DNA of 64,000 bases from Streptomyces cylindrosporus (lineage in GTDB: Bacteria > Actinomycetota > Actinomycetes > Streptomycetales > Streptomycetaceae): NCBI RefSeq assembly GCF_022698165.1, contig NZ_JALDAY010000003.1:248001-312000 (forward strand), written 5' to 3'. Positions within the stretch are counted from its first letter, which is position 1. Each line of letters begins with the position of its first letter. Below are positions 40,767-49,890 of this stretch, piece after piece. The notes below the pieces were generated by a model that saw only the letters and a list, made by a program, of their open reading frames with translations, did not search any database and had not been told where the DNA came from. The translations under genes and the position numbers were made by a program.

Positions 40767-41489
40767 TCAGACCGGCTCGTCCGTCAGCTCCCGCAAGGGC
40801 CAGGTGCCGTCCACCACCGCCGTCGCGTCGCCCTTGCGGCGCAGGAAGTTCTGGAAGTCCGCCGCCCATTCCGCGTACCACTCGATCTGCTTGTGGTGCA
40901 GCTCGGCCGGGCCGAGGGCCGCGATCTTGGGGTGGCGCTCGGCTATCGCGCAGGCCAGGCCGGCCGCGGCGAGGGCGTCGGCCGTCGCGTCGTGGGCGGA
41001 CTCCAGTGGGACGCCGTACTCCGTGCAGACCGCTTCGAGGTTCCGCTTGCCACGGCGGTAGCGGTCCACCCAGCGGTCGATGGTGTACGGGTCGACGACC
41101 GGGGCGGGGTCGAGGCCGCCCAGCCGGTCGCGCAGCGACGGCAGGCCGTACCGGCGCAGTTCGGCGGCGAGCAGGCTCAGGTCGAAGGCCGCGTTGTAGG
41201 CGACGACCGGCACGCCCGTCTTCCAGTACGACACGAGGACGTCCGCGATGGCGTCGGCCACCTGGTCCGCCGGGCGGCCCTCCGCGGCCGCGCGTTCGTT
41301 GCTGATCCCGTGCACCGCCACCGCGTCCGCCGGGATCTCCACGCCCGGATCCGCCAGCCATTCCCGGCGCCCCATCGGCTGTCCGGCCCTGAACTCGATC
41401 ACGGCCCCCGTGACGATGCGCGCCTCGCGCGGATCGGTACCGGTCGTCTCCAGGTCGAAGCCGATCAGCAGCTCCCGGTGCCAGCCCAT
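40767..41489 (-). CDS. DnaQ-like 3'-5' exonuclease
   Basis: A 240-residue exonuclease of the DEDD/DnaQ superfamily: IGFDLETTGTDPREARIV is ExoI (DxE), VVAYNAAFDLSLLAAEL is ExoII, and SAHDATADALAAAGL is ExoIII (H-x4-D). ATG 41489 follows AAGGGGGG; an upstream start at 41555 would extend into non-coding-like sequence. It is a single-domain protein like the actinobacterial repair-associated exonucleases. Its gene converges on the YbaK remnant. Confidence 0.85.
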   Translation of the reverse strand: MGWHRELLIGFDLETTGTDPREARIVTGAVIEFRAGQPMGRREWLADPGVEIPADAVAVHGISNERAAAEGRPADQVADAIADVLVSYWKTGVPVVAYNAAFDLSLLAAELRRYGLPSLRDRLGGLDPAPVVDPYTIDRWVDRYRRGKRNLEAVCTEYGVPLESAHDATADALAAAGLACAIAERHPKIAALGPAELHHKQIEWYAEWAADFQNFLRRKGDATAVVDGTWPLRELTDEPV

Positions 41490-41591
41490 GGGCGGCCCCC
41501 CTTCTTGGTGGTGCTTTCCCCCAGTGGTCTCCACCTTCCCATGTGCCACTGACAATCAGAGGACCGCATTCCGCTTACGGCCCCGGACAGT

Positions 41592-42839
41592 TCAGGACAC
41601 GGGACGCGAATCCGCCCAGGACGTCTCGAACTCCTCGCGGTATGTCGGGAAGAGCCCGCTGTCGACTCCCTTGTCCATGTCGTCCGACTTGACCACCCGG
41701 CTTCCGTTGCGCAGCACGAGGACCGGTGCCTCCATGCCGCGGGACCTGCGCAGATAGGACTGCACGACGGCGATGCCGTCCGCGCCGTCGCCGTCCACGA
41801 GGTAGGCGGTGAAGCGCGGTGTCTCGTCGTAGACCTGGATCTGGAAGGCGCCCGGGTCGCGCAGCCGGGCCCGCACCCGGCGCATGTGCAGGATGTTCAT
41901 CTCGACCGCGCGGCTCAACTCGCCGCGTTTCATGCCCAGTTCGCGCTCGCGCCGCTTGACCGCGCTGGAGGCCGGGTTGAGGAACAGCAGCCGCACCCGG
42001 CAGCCGGCCTCGGCCAGGCGCACCAGGCGGCGGCCGGAGAAGTTCTGCACAAGGAGGTTGAGGCCGATGCCGACGGCGTCCAGACGGCGGGCGCCGGCGA
42101 AGATGTCCTCGGCGGGGAACTGGCGCAGCAGCCGCACCCGGTCGGGGTGTACGGCGACCACGTCCGCGTACCGGTCGCCGACCAGGTCCTCCACCGCGTC
42201 CACGGGCAGCCGGCGCGCGGAGGGCACGTCCCCGCCCGCCCCGAGCACCTCCAGGAGCTTGGCCGCGGCCCGCTCGGCCTGGCCCAGGACTGCCTCGGAC
42301 AGTGCCCGGTTGCGGGAGACGACGTTGCGGGTCACCTCCAGCTCGTCCAGGGCGAGTTCGACGTCGCGGCGGTCGTCGACGTACGGCTCGAAGCACGGCC
42401 AGTGCTGCACCATCAGCTCGCGCAGCTGAGGCAGGGTGAGGAAGCTGAGGACGTTGTCGTCGGCCGGGTCGAGCAAGTAGCCCTTGCGGCGGCTGACTTC
42501 GCGTACCGCGACCGCCCGCTGCACCCACTCCTGGCCGGCCGGTCCGGCGGCCGCTATCACCCACTCGTCCCCGTGGACGGGTTCGTAGATGGGGCGCAGA
42601 ACAGCGGCCACGACCGCGCGCATCCGCTGTTCCACGAGGTTCAGCCAGATGTAGGCCCGTCCCGCTCGCTGTGCGCGCGTACGCACTTCGCGCCAGGCGT
42701 CGGCGTCCCAGTCCAGCTCCGGCCCGATGGAACTCGTCTCCATGGGCCTGGCCAGGGACACCGTGCCGGGCGGGACGTCTGCGGAGTTCCCCTCGTGACC
42801 CTCGTCACCAGGGGGCAACTCCAGCCCTCCCGACCCCAC
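41592..42839 (-). CDS. SAV2148-family HEPN domain protein
   Basis: A 415-residue conserved streptomycete protein. Residues 40-200 are helical with a HEPN-like motif region (VTRNVVSRNRALSEAVLGQ) in which the usual catalytic RxxxxH histidine is replaced by arginine. The second half has an alternating fold (VGIGLNLLVQNFSGRRLVRL, AGCRVRLLFLNPASSAVKRR) that resembles DUF5919/PLD-like modules, ending in a highly conserved region AYLVDGDGADGIAVVQSYLR. GTG 42839 is the chosen start, with a second upstream in-frame start possible at 42881. The function is unknown; a nucleic-acid role is inferred from the HEPN family. Confidence 0.75.
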   Translation of the reverse strand: MGSGGLELPPGDEGHEGNSADVPPGTVSLARPMETSSIGPELDWDADAWREVRTRAQRAGRAYIWLNLVEQRMRAVVAAVLRPIYEPVHGDEWVIAAAGPAGQEWVQRAVAVREVSRRKGYLLDPADDNVLSFLTLPQLRELMVQHWPCFEPYVDDRRDVELALDELEVTRNVVSRNRALSEAVLGQAERAAAKLLEVLGAGGDVPSARRLPVDAVEDLVGDRYADVVAVHPDRVRLLRQFPAEDIFAGARRLDAVGIGLNLLVQNFSGRRLVRLAEAGCRVRLLFLNPASSAVKRRERELGMKRGELSRAVEMNILHMRRVRARLRDPGAFQIQVYDETPRFTAYLVDGDGADGIAVVQSYLRRSRGMEAPVLVLRNGSRVVKSDDMDKGVDSGLFPTYREEFETSWADSRPVS

Positions 42840-42942
42840 CCGAGCACCGCCTTCCGCTCCCCCGAGCTCTCCCCGTGCCAACGATCAAGGAAGGGTACTC
42901 CGGGAGCGGTCGGCGGTGCAGCCGGATGGACAGGGTCGTTTC

Positions 42943-44262
42943 TCAACTACGCGGTCGCCAGTGGCCGTTCTGCCAGGAGAGCTCGTCCGGAGTGAGCGGA
43001 TTCATAGCCGTGACGTCCCTGGGGGCGATGGAGAAGCCCTGCCAGTGGACTGGCATGGGCTGCTGGTCCTCGTCCCGGGCGATGTGGTGGAAGCCCACGT
43101 TCATCCAGACGATCGGGTGGGTGAGGGTCTGCCCGTTCACCCACTTGTCGACGGACTTGCCCGCCCCGGCGGGGCAGTTGCCCGGGTTGTTGCTGGCGAA
43201 CTGCTCGCACTTGTTGTACTCGGTGAAGTACACGTCGTGCTTGGTGAAGCTGCGGCCCGGGTACCTCGTGGTCGCGCCGGGGACTATCTCGTACGAGCGC
43301 GCGTGCCCGTCCTTGTTCTTGCCGGTCGCGCTGACCATCCGCCACCAGCGGTACGTCTTGGCGTCGCCCGCGAGTTCCTTGGTGACCTTGGTGCGGGTGG
43401 TCTTGTTGGTCGGCGCCTGCTGGCCCTGGGCGGGCGCGGTGACGGCCGAGTCGTACTGCTCGACCTTCCCCTTGGAGGAGCCGTCCAGGCCGAAGTCCAG
43501 GCGCCAGAAGACGTTGTGGCTGTGGCTGGTGGCGTAGGCGCTGGCGTTCTTGCCGATGGGCCAGCCGCGGCCGTCCCCGGCGTCGTAGTCGTCCCAGGAG
43601 AGGCTGCCGGTGGCGCCGACGTTCATGTTGATCGTGCCGTCGTCCTGGAAGCGCCACTCGGTCATGTACTCGTACCAGCCGACCTGGTTGACCGTGTAGA
43701 CGAGCAGATCCTTGCCCTGCGCCTGGTAGACCTTGTTCGCCGTGTCGCCCTGCATGCGGTACGCGTGCCCGCGCGAGCGCGTGGTGGTGCACAGGCCGTT
43801 GACGTTCGGATGGTCCGGGTCCCAGGAGTCCGGCACCTTGACGGACTTGATGGTGCCGCCGGGACACTCGCCCGGCGCCAGGTTGACCAGGCCCTGGGCG
43901 AATCCGAACCCCGTCAGGTCGTCGTACTCGACGCTGCCGTCGTCGTAGGGGACGTCGATCTGGGCCAGCCGGGCGCTGTTGAGGACCTTGATCGGCGCGG
44001 CCTCGCCCTTGGGCTGGTAGGAGACGTCGTCGAGGACGAGTCCGGCCTTGCTGTCGTAGCGCCAGCACATCCGCCAGGTCGTGCCGCTGGAGAGCTTCTG
44101 CTCGATCTTGTAGTTGGCGCTGCACTCGGCCGCGGCGGCGGTGGCGGTCTTCGGCTGGGCGGCGGCCGGTCCGGCCCCGGTGGTCGCGCCGGCGGCCAGC
44201 GCGGCCACCGAGAGGCCGACGGCCGCACGCGTGCGTGCACGACTCGTTCTGGTGGTGGGCAT
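42943..44262 (-). CDS. Copper amine oxidase-like catalytic subunit (short, secreted)
   Basis: A 439-residue exported protein with signal VGLSVAALAAGATTGAGPAAA. It aligns with the C-terminal catalytic domain of copper amine oxidases. VGWYEYMTEWRFQDDGT matches the TPQ region (consensus GNYDY), so Tyr197 is the cofactor precursor but the conserved Asn is Trp. H247-S-H249 in SHSHNVFWRLDF supplies two copper ligands, and GFHHIARDEDQQPMPVHW the third. VPYDDGSVEYDDL holds the likely catalytic Asp. Normal enzymes exceed 640 residues; here the N-terminal domains are encoded separately just upstream. Confidence 0.75.
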   Translation of the reverse strand: MPTTRTSRARTRAAVGLSVAALAAGATTGAGPAAAQPKTATAAAAECSANYKIEQKLSSGTTWRMCWRYDSKAGLVLDDVSYQPKGEAAPIKVLNSARLAQIDVPYDDGSVEYDDLTGFGFAQGLVNLAPGECPGGTIKSVKVPDSWDPDHPNVNGLCTTTRSRGHAYRMQGDTANKVYQAQGKDLLVYTVNQVGWYEYMTEWRFQDDGTINMNVGATGSLSWDDYDAGDGRGWPIGKNASAYATSHSHNVFWRLDFGLDGSSKGKVEQYDSAVTAPAQGQQAPTNKTTRTKVTKELAGDAKTYRWWRMVSATGKNKDGHARSYEIVPGATTRYPGRSFTKHDVYFTEYNKCEQFASNNPGNCPAGAGKSVDKWVNGQTLTHPIVWMNVGFHHIARDEDQQPMPVHWQGFSIAPRDVTAMNPLTPDELSWQNGHWRPRS

Positions 44263-44318
44263 GAAAAGGTGACTCCCTTACCGGAGGAGCAGGTTGGAAA
44301 AGTGAACGGGCGAACGGC

Positions 44319-45119
44319 TCAGCCGCGCTTGAGCTGTGCGACCTTGCGGGCGCTCAGGTCGATCACGATCGACCGGGCGTCGATCCAGGGGCCGTTCTTC
44401 ACCTTCGGGAACAGCCGCACGCAGCGGTGCTCGCCGCACTTGTCGAGGACGGCCGGCTGGGAGCCGGGAGTGGCCCGGTACACCGCGCCGTTGAACAGCA
44501 GCTGGTCCGGCGAGGTGAGTTCCTTGCCGGTGGCGTCCTTGTAGTCGGCCTTCAGGCCGGCGCCGAGCGGGTCCGCGATGAGCAGCGCGGCGGCCTCGGC
44601 GTTCTCGGCCCGGCTGAGCGGCGGCTGCACGCCGTGCTGGACGCCGGTGTCCTCGACCTTGCCGGTGTCGAGGTTGACGGTCTTGGTGACGAAGGTGTCG
44701 TTCTTGTAGTCGTAGAACGTCACGTCGGCCCGCCGCGGCGGGTTCGGGTCGTCCGTCTCGTCGTTCTCCGGGTCGGCGAGATCGACGGACAGGCGCTGCG
44801 GGCCGCGCTTGCCGTCCACGTTCTCGGCGGAGTTGAGCAGCTGCCGGTTGGCTGCGAGCTGCGCGGCCCGGTTCATCTCGTCGTCGGTGAGCGGGTCACC
44901 GCCCTTGCCTTTGTCGCCCTCCGCGGGCGCCTGCTCGACGACGCCCGCCGGTACGGCCCCGTCCTGCCGCGCGGCCTGCGTACCCGCCTTGCCGCCGCCC
45001 GTTTCGTCGGCCCCCGCCGTCCCCGGCAGGGTGATCCCGACCATCACGGCGGTCCCGGCCACCGCGATGGCCGCACCGGCCACCACCTTGCCCAGATGGC
45101 GGTGCACTATCTTGCGCAC
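44319..45119 (-). CDS. Secreted partner (N2/N3-domain subunit) of the split amine oxidase
   Basis: A 266-residue exported protein: signal GKVVAGAAIAVAGTAVMVGI followed by DPLTDDEMNRAAQLA, which resembles the start of the amine oxidase N2 domain, and VTFYDYKNDTFVTKTVNLD as an N3-like strand pair. Such proteins are named tyramine oxidase subunit B in streptomycete annotation. GTG 45119 follows GGGGGAAG. It is 56 bases upstream of the catalytic subunit on the same strand, so the two should be co-expressed and assemble outside the cell. Confidence 0.72.
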   Translation of the reverse strand: MRKIVHRHLGKVVAGAAIAVAGTAVMVGITLPGTAGADETGGGKAGTQAARQDGAVPAGVVEQAPAEGDKGKGGDPLTDDEMNRAAQLAANRQLLNSAENVDGKRGPQRLSVDLADPENDETDDPNPPRRADVTFYDYKNDTFVTKTVNLDTGKVEDTGVQHGVQPPLSRAENAEAAALLIADPLGAGLKADYKDATGKELTSPDQLLFNGAVYRATPGSQPAVLDKCGEHRCVRLFPKVKNGPWIDARSIVIDLSARKVAQLKRG

Positions 45120-45176
45120 ATCTTCCCCCTACTCCCCCTCTGGTCACGGGAGTACGTGTTTGCCCCACTGGTTTCG

Positions 45177-45191
45177 GCATACCGCGTATGC
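45177..45191. promoter_or_regulatory. Palindrome between the amine oxidase and glgX genes
   Basis: GCATAC-CGC-GTATGC is a perfect palindrome with a three-base centre, flanked by CACTGGT copies at 45166 and 45191. It lies about midway in the divergent spacer and could serve either gene. Confidence 0.4.
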
Positions 45192-45301
45192 ACTGGTCGC
45201 TCGGTAAGAGGGACGTAAGTCATAGGTGGTTCCATCACTTTCGGGGAGACTCGGGGCGAAGGCGCCCCCGAGGGCGTGCTCCAGCTGAAAGAGTCGTGTC
45301 C

Positions 45302-47422
45302 ATGCAGGTCTGGCCTGGCGAGGCGTATCCGCTCGGTGCCACGTACGACGGCGCCGGCACCAATTTCGCGGTCTTCACGGAGGCCGCGGACCGAGTAGAG
45401 CTGTGTCTGCTGCACGACGACGGCTCGGAGACGGCGGTGGAACTGCGCGAGAGCGACGCGTTCGTACGGCACGCGTACGTGCCCGGAATCATGCCGGGAC
45501 AGCGCTACGGCTTCCGGGTGCACGGCCCGTACGACCCCGGTCGCGGTCAGCGCTGCAACTCGGCGAAGCTGCTGCTCGACCCGTACGCGCGTGCGATCAG
45601 CGGTTCGATCCGCTGGGGCGAGGAGGTGTACGGCTACCACTTCGACGCGCCCGACAAGCGCAACGACCTGGACTCGGCGCCGCACACCATGACGTCGGTC
45701 GTGGTCAACCCGTACTTCGACTGGGGCGACGACCGGCGGCCGCGGCGCGGCTACCACGAGACGGTGATCTACGAGGCCCATGTGAAGGGCCTCACGATGC
45801 AGCACCCGGGGCTGCCGGAGGAGCTGCGTGGCACCTATGCGGCGCTCGCGCATCCCACGATCATCGAGCACCTGGTCGAGCTGGGCGTGACGACGCTGGA
45901 GCTGATGCCGGTCCACCAGTTCGTCAACGACCACCGGCTGGTCGACATGGGCCTGAACAACTACTGGGGCTACAACACGATCGGCTTCTTCGCCCCGCAC
46001 AACGCGTACGCCTCCTGGGGCGACCGCGGCCAGCAGGTGCTGGAGTTCAAGTCGGCGGTGCGGGCGCTGCACGAGGCCGGCATCGAGGTCATCCTGGACG
46101 TCGTCTACAACCACACGGCCGAGGGCAACCACCTGGGCCCGACGCTGTCGTTCAAGGGCATCGACAACGCGCAGTACTACCGCCTCACCGAGGACCCGCG
46201 CTACTACATGGACACCACGGGCACCGGCAACTCCCTGCTGATGCGCTCCCCGCACGTCCTGCAGCTGATCATGGACTCGCTGCGCTACTGGGTCACCGAG
46301 ATGCACGTGGACGGCTTCCGCTTCGACCTCGCGGCGACCCTGGCCCGCCAGTTCCACGAGGTGGACCGGCTGTCGTCGTTCTTCGACCTGGTGCAGCAGG
46401 ACCCGGTGGTCTCCCAGGTGAAGCTGATCGCCGAGCCCTGGGACGTCGGCGAGGGCGGCTACCAGGTGGGCAACTTCCCGCCGCTGTGGACCGAGTGGAA
46501 CGGCAAGTACCGGGACACCGTGCGGGACATGTGGCGCGGCGAGCAGCGCGCGCTCGCGGAGTTCGCGTCCCGGCTGACCGGCTCCTCGGACCTCTACCAG
46601 GACGACGGCCGCCGCCCGCTCGCCTCGATCAACTTCGTGACCTGTCACGACGGCTTCACCCTGCACGACCTGGTCTCCTACAACGACAAGCACAACCAGG
46701 CCAACGGCGAGGACAACCGGGACGGCGAGAGCCACAACCGGTCCTGGAACTGCGGGGCGGAGGGCGAGACCGACGACCCGGCCGTGCTGGAGCTGCGGGC
46801 CCGCCAGATGCGCAACTTCGTCGCCACGCTGATGCTCTCCCAGGGCGTGCCGATGATCAGCCACGGCGACGAGTTCGCGCGCACCCAGCGCGGCAACAAC
46901 AACGCGTACTGCCAGGACAACGAGCTCGCCTGGGTGAAGTGGCCGGCCACCGAGGAGGAGGACGAGGGCGGGCTGCCGGCCTTCACGCGCGCGATGGTGT
47001 GGCTGCGCAAGGACCACCCGGTCTTCCGCCGCCGGCGCTTCTTCCACGGACGGCCCGTGGAGGGCACGCACGACGAGCTGTCGGACATCGCGTGGTTCAC
47101 CCCGGAGGGCCGCGAGATGACCCAGCGGGACTGGGACTCGGCGCCGGCCTCCGCGCTGACCGTCTTCCTCAACGGCAACGCGATCTCCGAGCCGGGCTCC
47201 CGTGGCGAGCGGATCACCGACGACTCGTTCCTGCTGATGTTCAACGCGTCCCCGAAGACCCTGGAATTCGTGGTCCCGGTCAACCACGGCCGCCAGTGGC
47301 AGGTGGTCGTCGACACCTCCCGCGCGGAGGGGGTCCCCCCGGACACGGGCCCGAAGGTGGCGGCGGGCGACCGGCTGACCCTGGTGGACCGCAGCCTGAC
47401 GGTGCTGCAGCGCCCCGTCTAG
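45302..47422 (+). CDS. glgX: Glycogen debranching enzyme GlgX/TreX
   Basis: A 706-residue GH13 isoamylase-type debrancher. Domain CBM48 occupies about 1-130 (FAVFTEAADRVELCLLHDD). Catalytic residues are in DGFRFDLAATLAR (nucleophile Asp), IAEPWDVG (acid Glu) and TCHDGFTLHDL (stabilising Asp). It hydrolyses alpha-1,6 branches to feed linear chains to the TreY-TreZ route encoded downstream. ATG 45302 is used rather than the longer upstream frame, because MQVWPGEAYPLG is the conserved beginning. Treated here as the TreX of the trehalose pathway. Confidence 0.92.
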   Translation: MQVWPGEAYPLGATYDGAGTNFAVFTEAADRVELCLLHDDGSETAVELRESDAFVRHAYVPGIMPGQRYGFRVHGPYDPGRGQRCNSAKLLLDPYARAISGSIRWGEEVYGYHFDAPDKRNDLDSAPHTMTSVVVNPYFDWGDDRRPRRGYHETVIYEAHVKGLTMQHPGLPEELRGTYAALAHPTIIEHLVELGVTTLELMPVHQFVNDHRLVDMGLNNYWGYNTIGFFAPHNAYASWGDRGQQVLEFKSAVRALHEAGIEVILDVVYNHTAEGNHLGPTLSFKGIDNAQYYRLTEDPRYYMDTTGTGNSLLMRSPHVLQLIMDSLRYWVTEMHVDGFRFDLAATLARQFHEVDRLSSFFDLVQQDPVVSQVKLIAEPWDVGEGGYQVGNFPPLWTEWNGKYRDTVRDMWRGEQRALAEFASRLTGSSDLYQDDGRRPLASINFVTCHDGFTLHDLVSYNDKHNQANGEDNRDGESHNRSWNCGAEGETDDPAVLELRARQMRNFVATLMLSQGVPMISHGDEFARTQRGNNNAYCQDNELAWVKWPATEEEDEGGLPAFTRAMVWLRKDHPVFRRRRFFHGRPVEGTHDELSDIAWFTPEGREMTQRDWDSAPASALTVFLNGNAISEPGSRGERITDDSFLLMFNASPKTLEFVVPVNHGRQWQVVVDTSRAEGVPPDTGPKVAAGDRLTLVDRSLTVLQRPV

Positions 47423-47438
47423 GCGGGCCTGCCTGCTC

Positions 47439-47474
47439 CCCGCGCGGGTGCACTTGCGCGTGCACCCGTGCGGG
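47439..47474 (+). terminator. Hairpin terminator after glgX
   Basis: CCCGCGCGGGTGCAC (47439-47453) pairs with GTGCACCCGTGCGGG (47460-47474) with one mismatch around a six-base loop, 17 bases after the glgX stop and before treY. Confidence 0.6.
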
Positions 47475-47517
47475 GGACGATGACACGAAGGACGGCAGGA
47501 CGGGTACGTAGGTCTGC

Positions 47518-49872
47518 ATGACACCTGAGCGATTCGAGCCCGTGGTGCCCACGGCCACGTACCGGCTGCAGCTGCAGCCCGAGTTCCCGTTCGCCGCCGC
47601 CGCGGCCGCCGTGCCGTACCTGGCCTCGCTCGGCGTCTCGCACCTGCACCTGTCCCCCGTACTGGAGTCCGTGCCGGGTTCGACGCACGGCTACGACGTC
47701 GTGGACCACGCGCGCGTACGCGAGGAGCTGGGCGGCGAGGAGGGGCTGCGCGCGCTGGCGGGCACCGCACGCGAGCACGGTCTCGGCCTCGTGGTCGACA
47801 TCGTGCCGAACCACATGGCGATGTCCCCGCGCCACAACCACGCCCTGTGGGAGGTGCTGCGGGAGGGCCCGAAATCGCCGTACGCGCGCTGGTTCGACAT
47901 CGACTGGGAGGCGCAGGGCGGCCAGGTGCTGCTGCCGGTGCTCGGCGGGCCGCTCGGCTCGGTCCTCGGGGACCTTCGGGTCGACGACGGCACACTGCGC
48001 TACTTCGACCACGCCTTCCCGCTGCGCGAGGGCACCGAGGAACTGCCGCTGCCGCAGCTCCTGGACGCGCAGTGGTACCGCCCGGTGTGGTGGCGGCTGG
48101 CCCGCACCGAGCTCAACTACCGGCGCTTCTTCAGCATTTCGGAGCTCATCGGGGTGCGGGTCGAGGACCCCGAGGTGTTCGAGGCCACCCACGCGAAGAT
48201 CCTTCGGCTGCTGCACGAGGGCGTGGTCGACGGACTGCGCGTCGACCATCCCGACGGGCTCGCCGACCCCGACGGCTATCTGCGGCGGCTGCACGAGGCG
48301 ACCGGCGGCCGCTGGACGGTCGTGGAGAAGATCCTGGCGGACGGCGAGCCCCTGCCCGCGTCCTGGCCGGTCGCGGGGACCACCGGTTACGACGCCCTGC
48401 GGCACGTGGACGGGCTCTTCACCGACCCGGCGGGGTTCGGGGAACTCCTCGGCCGGTACCGGCGGTTCGCGGCCCCGCAGACGGACCGGGGCGGCGACTG
48501 GGCGGCGACGGTACGGCGGGCGGCGTACAAGGTGCTCACGCACGAGCTGGCGGCCGAGGTGGACCGGCTGACCCGGGTGGCGAGCAGGCTGTGCACGACG
48601 GCGCCCGACCCCGCGCTGCGCGACCGCGCCCCCTGGGCGCTGCGCACGGCGCTTCAGGAGCTGCTCGTCCGTATGGAGGTCTACCGGCCCTACGCCTCCG
48701 GTGACGCCTCGGCCGTGGTGACCGAGGAGGCCGCGGCCGAGGCCCGGCTCGCGTTCGTCGTCCCGGAGGAGGCCGGTGCGGTCGACGTGGTGCGGAACCT
48801 GGTGCTGGGGCGGGCCGGCGACGGGCCCGAGCACCGGGAGTTCCGGACGAGGTTCGCGCAGACCTCGTCCGCGCTGCGCGCCAAGTCCGTCGAGGACACG
48901 GCGTTCTACCGCTATGTGCCGATGCTGTCGGCGACCGAGGTGGGCGGCGACCCGGGAAGCCCGGCCGTCTCCCCGGAGGACTTCCACGCCTACTGCGCGC
49001 GCGTGCAGCGCGACTGGCCGGCGAGCGGGACCGTCGTGTCGACGCACGACACCAAGCGCAGTGCCGACGTACGGGCGGCCCTGGCCGTGCTCACCGAGTG
49101 CCCGGGCCGCTGGGCGGACCTCCTGGCCGACGTGACGCGTGACGGCGACGGCGTGCCGGACCCACAGCTCGCGTGGGCGGCCTGGCAGACGGTGTTCGGG
49201 CTCGGCGCGGCGGACGCGGAACGCGTCCAGGGCGCCTTGCTGAAGCACGTCCGCGAGGCGGGGCTGTTCACCAGCTGGACCGAGCAGGAGCCCGCCTACG
49301 AGGAGGCCGTCGCCGCGTTCGTGGCGGCGGGGCCGTGCGGGGCGCAGGGCGAGCAGGTCGTCGCCCTGCGCAGGGCGCTGGAGCCGCACATCCGGGCCAA
49401 TGTGCTCGGTACGGCCCTGGTCCATCTGACGATGCCGGGCGTGCCGGACGTCTACCAGGGCACGGAGGCCGAGTACCTGGCCCTGGTCGACCCGGACAAC
49501 CGGCGCCCGGTGCCGTTCCCGCCCGAGGACCCCGGTGACAAGGGCGCCCTGACGGCGGCGGCGCTGCGGCTGCGCGCGCGGCGGCCCGGCGTCTTCGGGG
49601 ACGCGGCGACGTACGCGCCCCTGGCCGCCGAGGGCCCTGCCGCGGCGCACTGCGTGGCGTTCGCGCGTTCCGGTGAGGTCGTCACGGCGGTGACGCGGCT
49701 GTCGCTGCGGCTGGCGGAGGCGGGCGGCTGGCGGGACACGCGGTTGCCTCTGCCGCCGGGGCGGTGGGCCGACGTGCTCTCCCCGGAGCGGGAGTTCACG
49801 GGGCACGCACGCGTGGAGGAGCTTTTCGAGCGGCTGCCGGTGGCGCTGCTGGAGCGGGTCGACGCAGGCTGA
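47518..49872 (+). CDS. treY: Malto-oligosyltrehalose synthase TreY
   Basis: A 784-residue GH13 isomerase converting the terminal alpha-1,4 link of maltodextrins to the alpha,alpha-1,1 link of trehalose. TYRLQLQPEFPFAAAAA is the family N-terminus, VDIVPNHMAMS region I, GLRVDHPDGLADPDGY the nucleophile Asp, VVEKILADGEPLP the acid Glu, and VSTHDTKRSADVRA the stabilising Asp. ATG 47518 lies after the glgX terminator, so treY may have its own promoter. The product is cleaved by TreZ (56478). Confidence 0.94.
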   Translation: MTPERFEPVVPTATYRLQLQPEFPFAAAAAAVPYLASLGVSHLHLSPVLESVPGSTHGYDVVDHARVREELGGEEGLRALAGTAREHGLGLVVDIVPNHMAMSPRHNHALWEVLREGPKSPYARWFDIDWEAQGGQVLLPVLGGPLGSVLGDLRVDDGTLRYFDHAFPLREGTEELPLPQLLDAQWYRPVWWRLARTELNYRRFFSISELIGVRVEDPEVFEATHAKILRLLHEGVVDGLRVDHPDGLADPDGYLRRLHEATGGRWTVVEKILADGEPLPASWPVAGTTGYDALRHVDGLFTDPAGFGELLGRYRRFAAPQTDRGGDWAATVRRAAYKVLTHELAAEVDRLTRVASRLCTTAPDPALRDRAPWALRTALQELLVRMEVYRPYASGDASAVVTEEAAAEARLAFVVPEEAGAVDVVRNLVLGRAGDGPEHREFRTRFAQTSSALRAKSVEDTAFYRYVPMLSATEVGGDPGSPAVSPEDFHAYCARVQRDWPASGTVVSTHDTKRSADVRAALAVLTECPGRWADLLADVTRDGDGVPDPQLAWAAWQTVFGLGAADAERVQGALLKHVREAGLFTSWTEQEPAYEEAVAAFVAAGPCGAQGEQVVALRRALEPHIRANVLGTALVHLTMPGVPDVYQGTEAEYLALVDPDNRRPVPFPPEDPGDKGALTAAALRLRARRPGVFGDAATYAPLAAEGPAAAHCVAFARSGEVVTAVTRLSLRLAEAGGWRDTRLPLPPGRWADVLSPEREFTGHARVEELFERLPVALLERVDAG

Positions 49873-49890
49873 GGGAGGCCAGGGCTTCCG

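Noticed and set aside
45107..47995. Minus-strand frame of 962 codons opposite glgX and the start of treY
   Set aside because: No domain, no start signal, and the opposite strand is a recognised GH13 enzyme.
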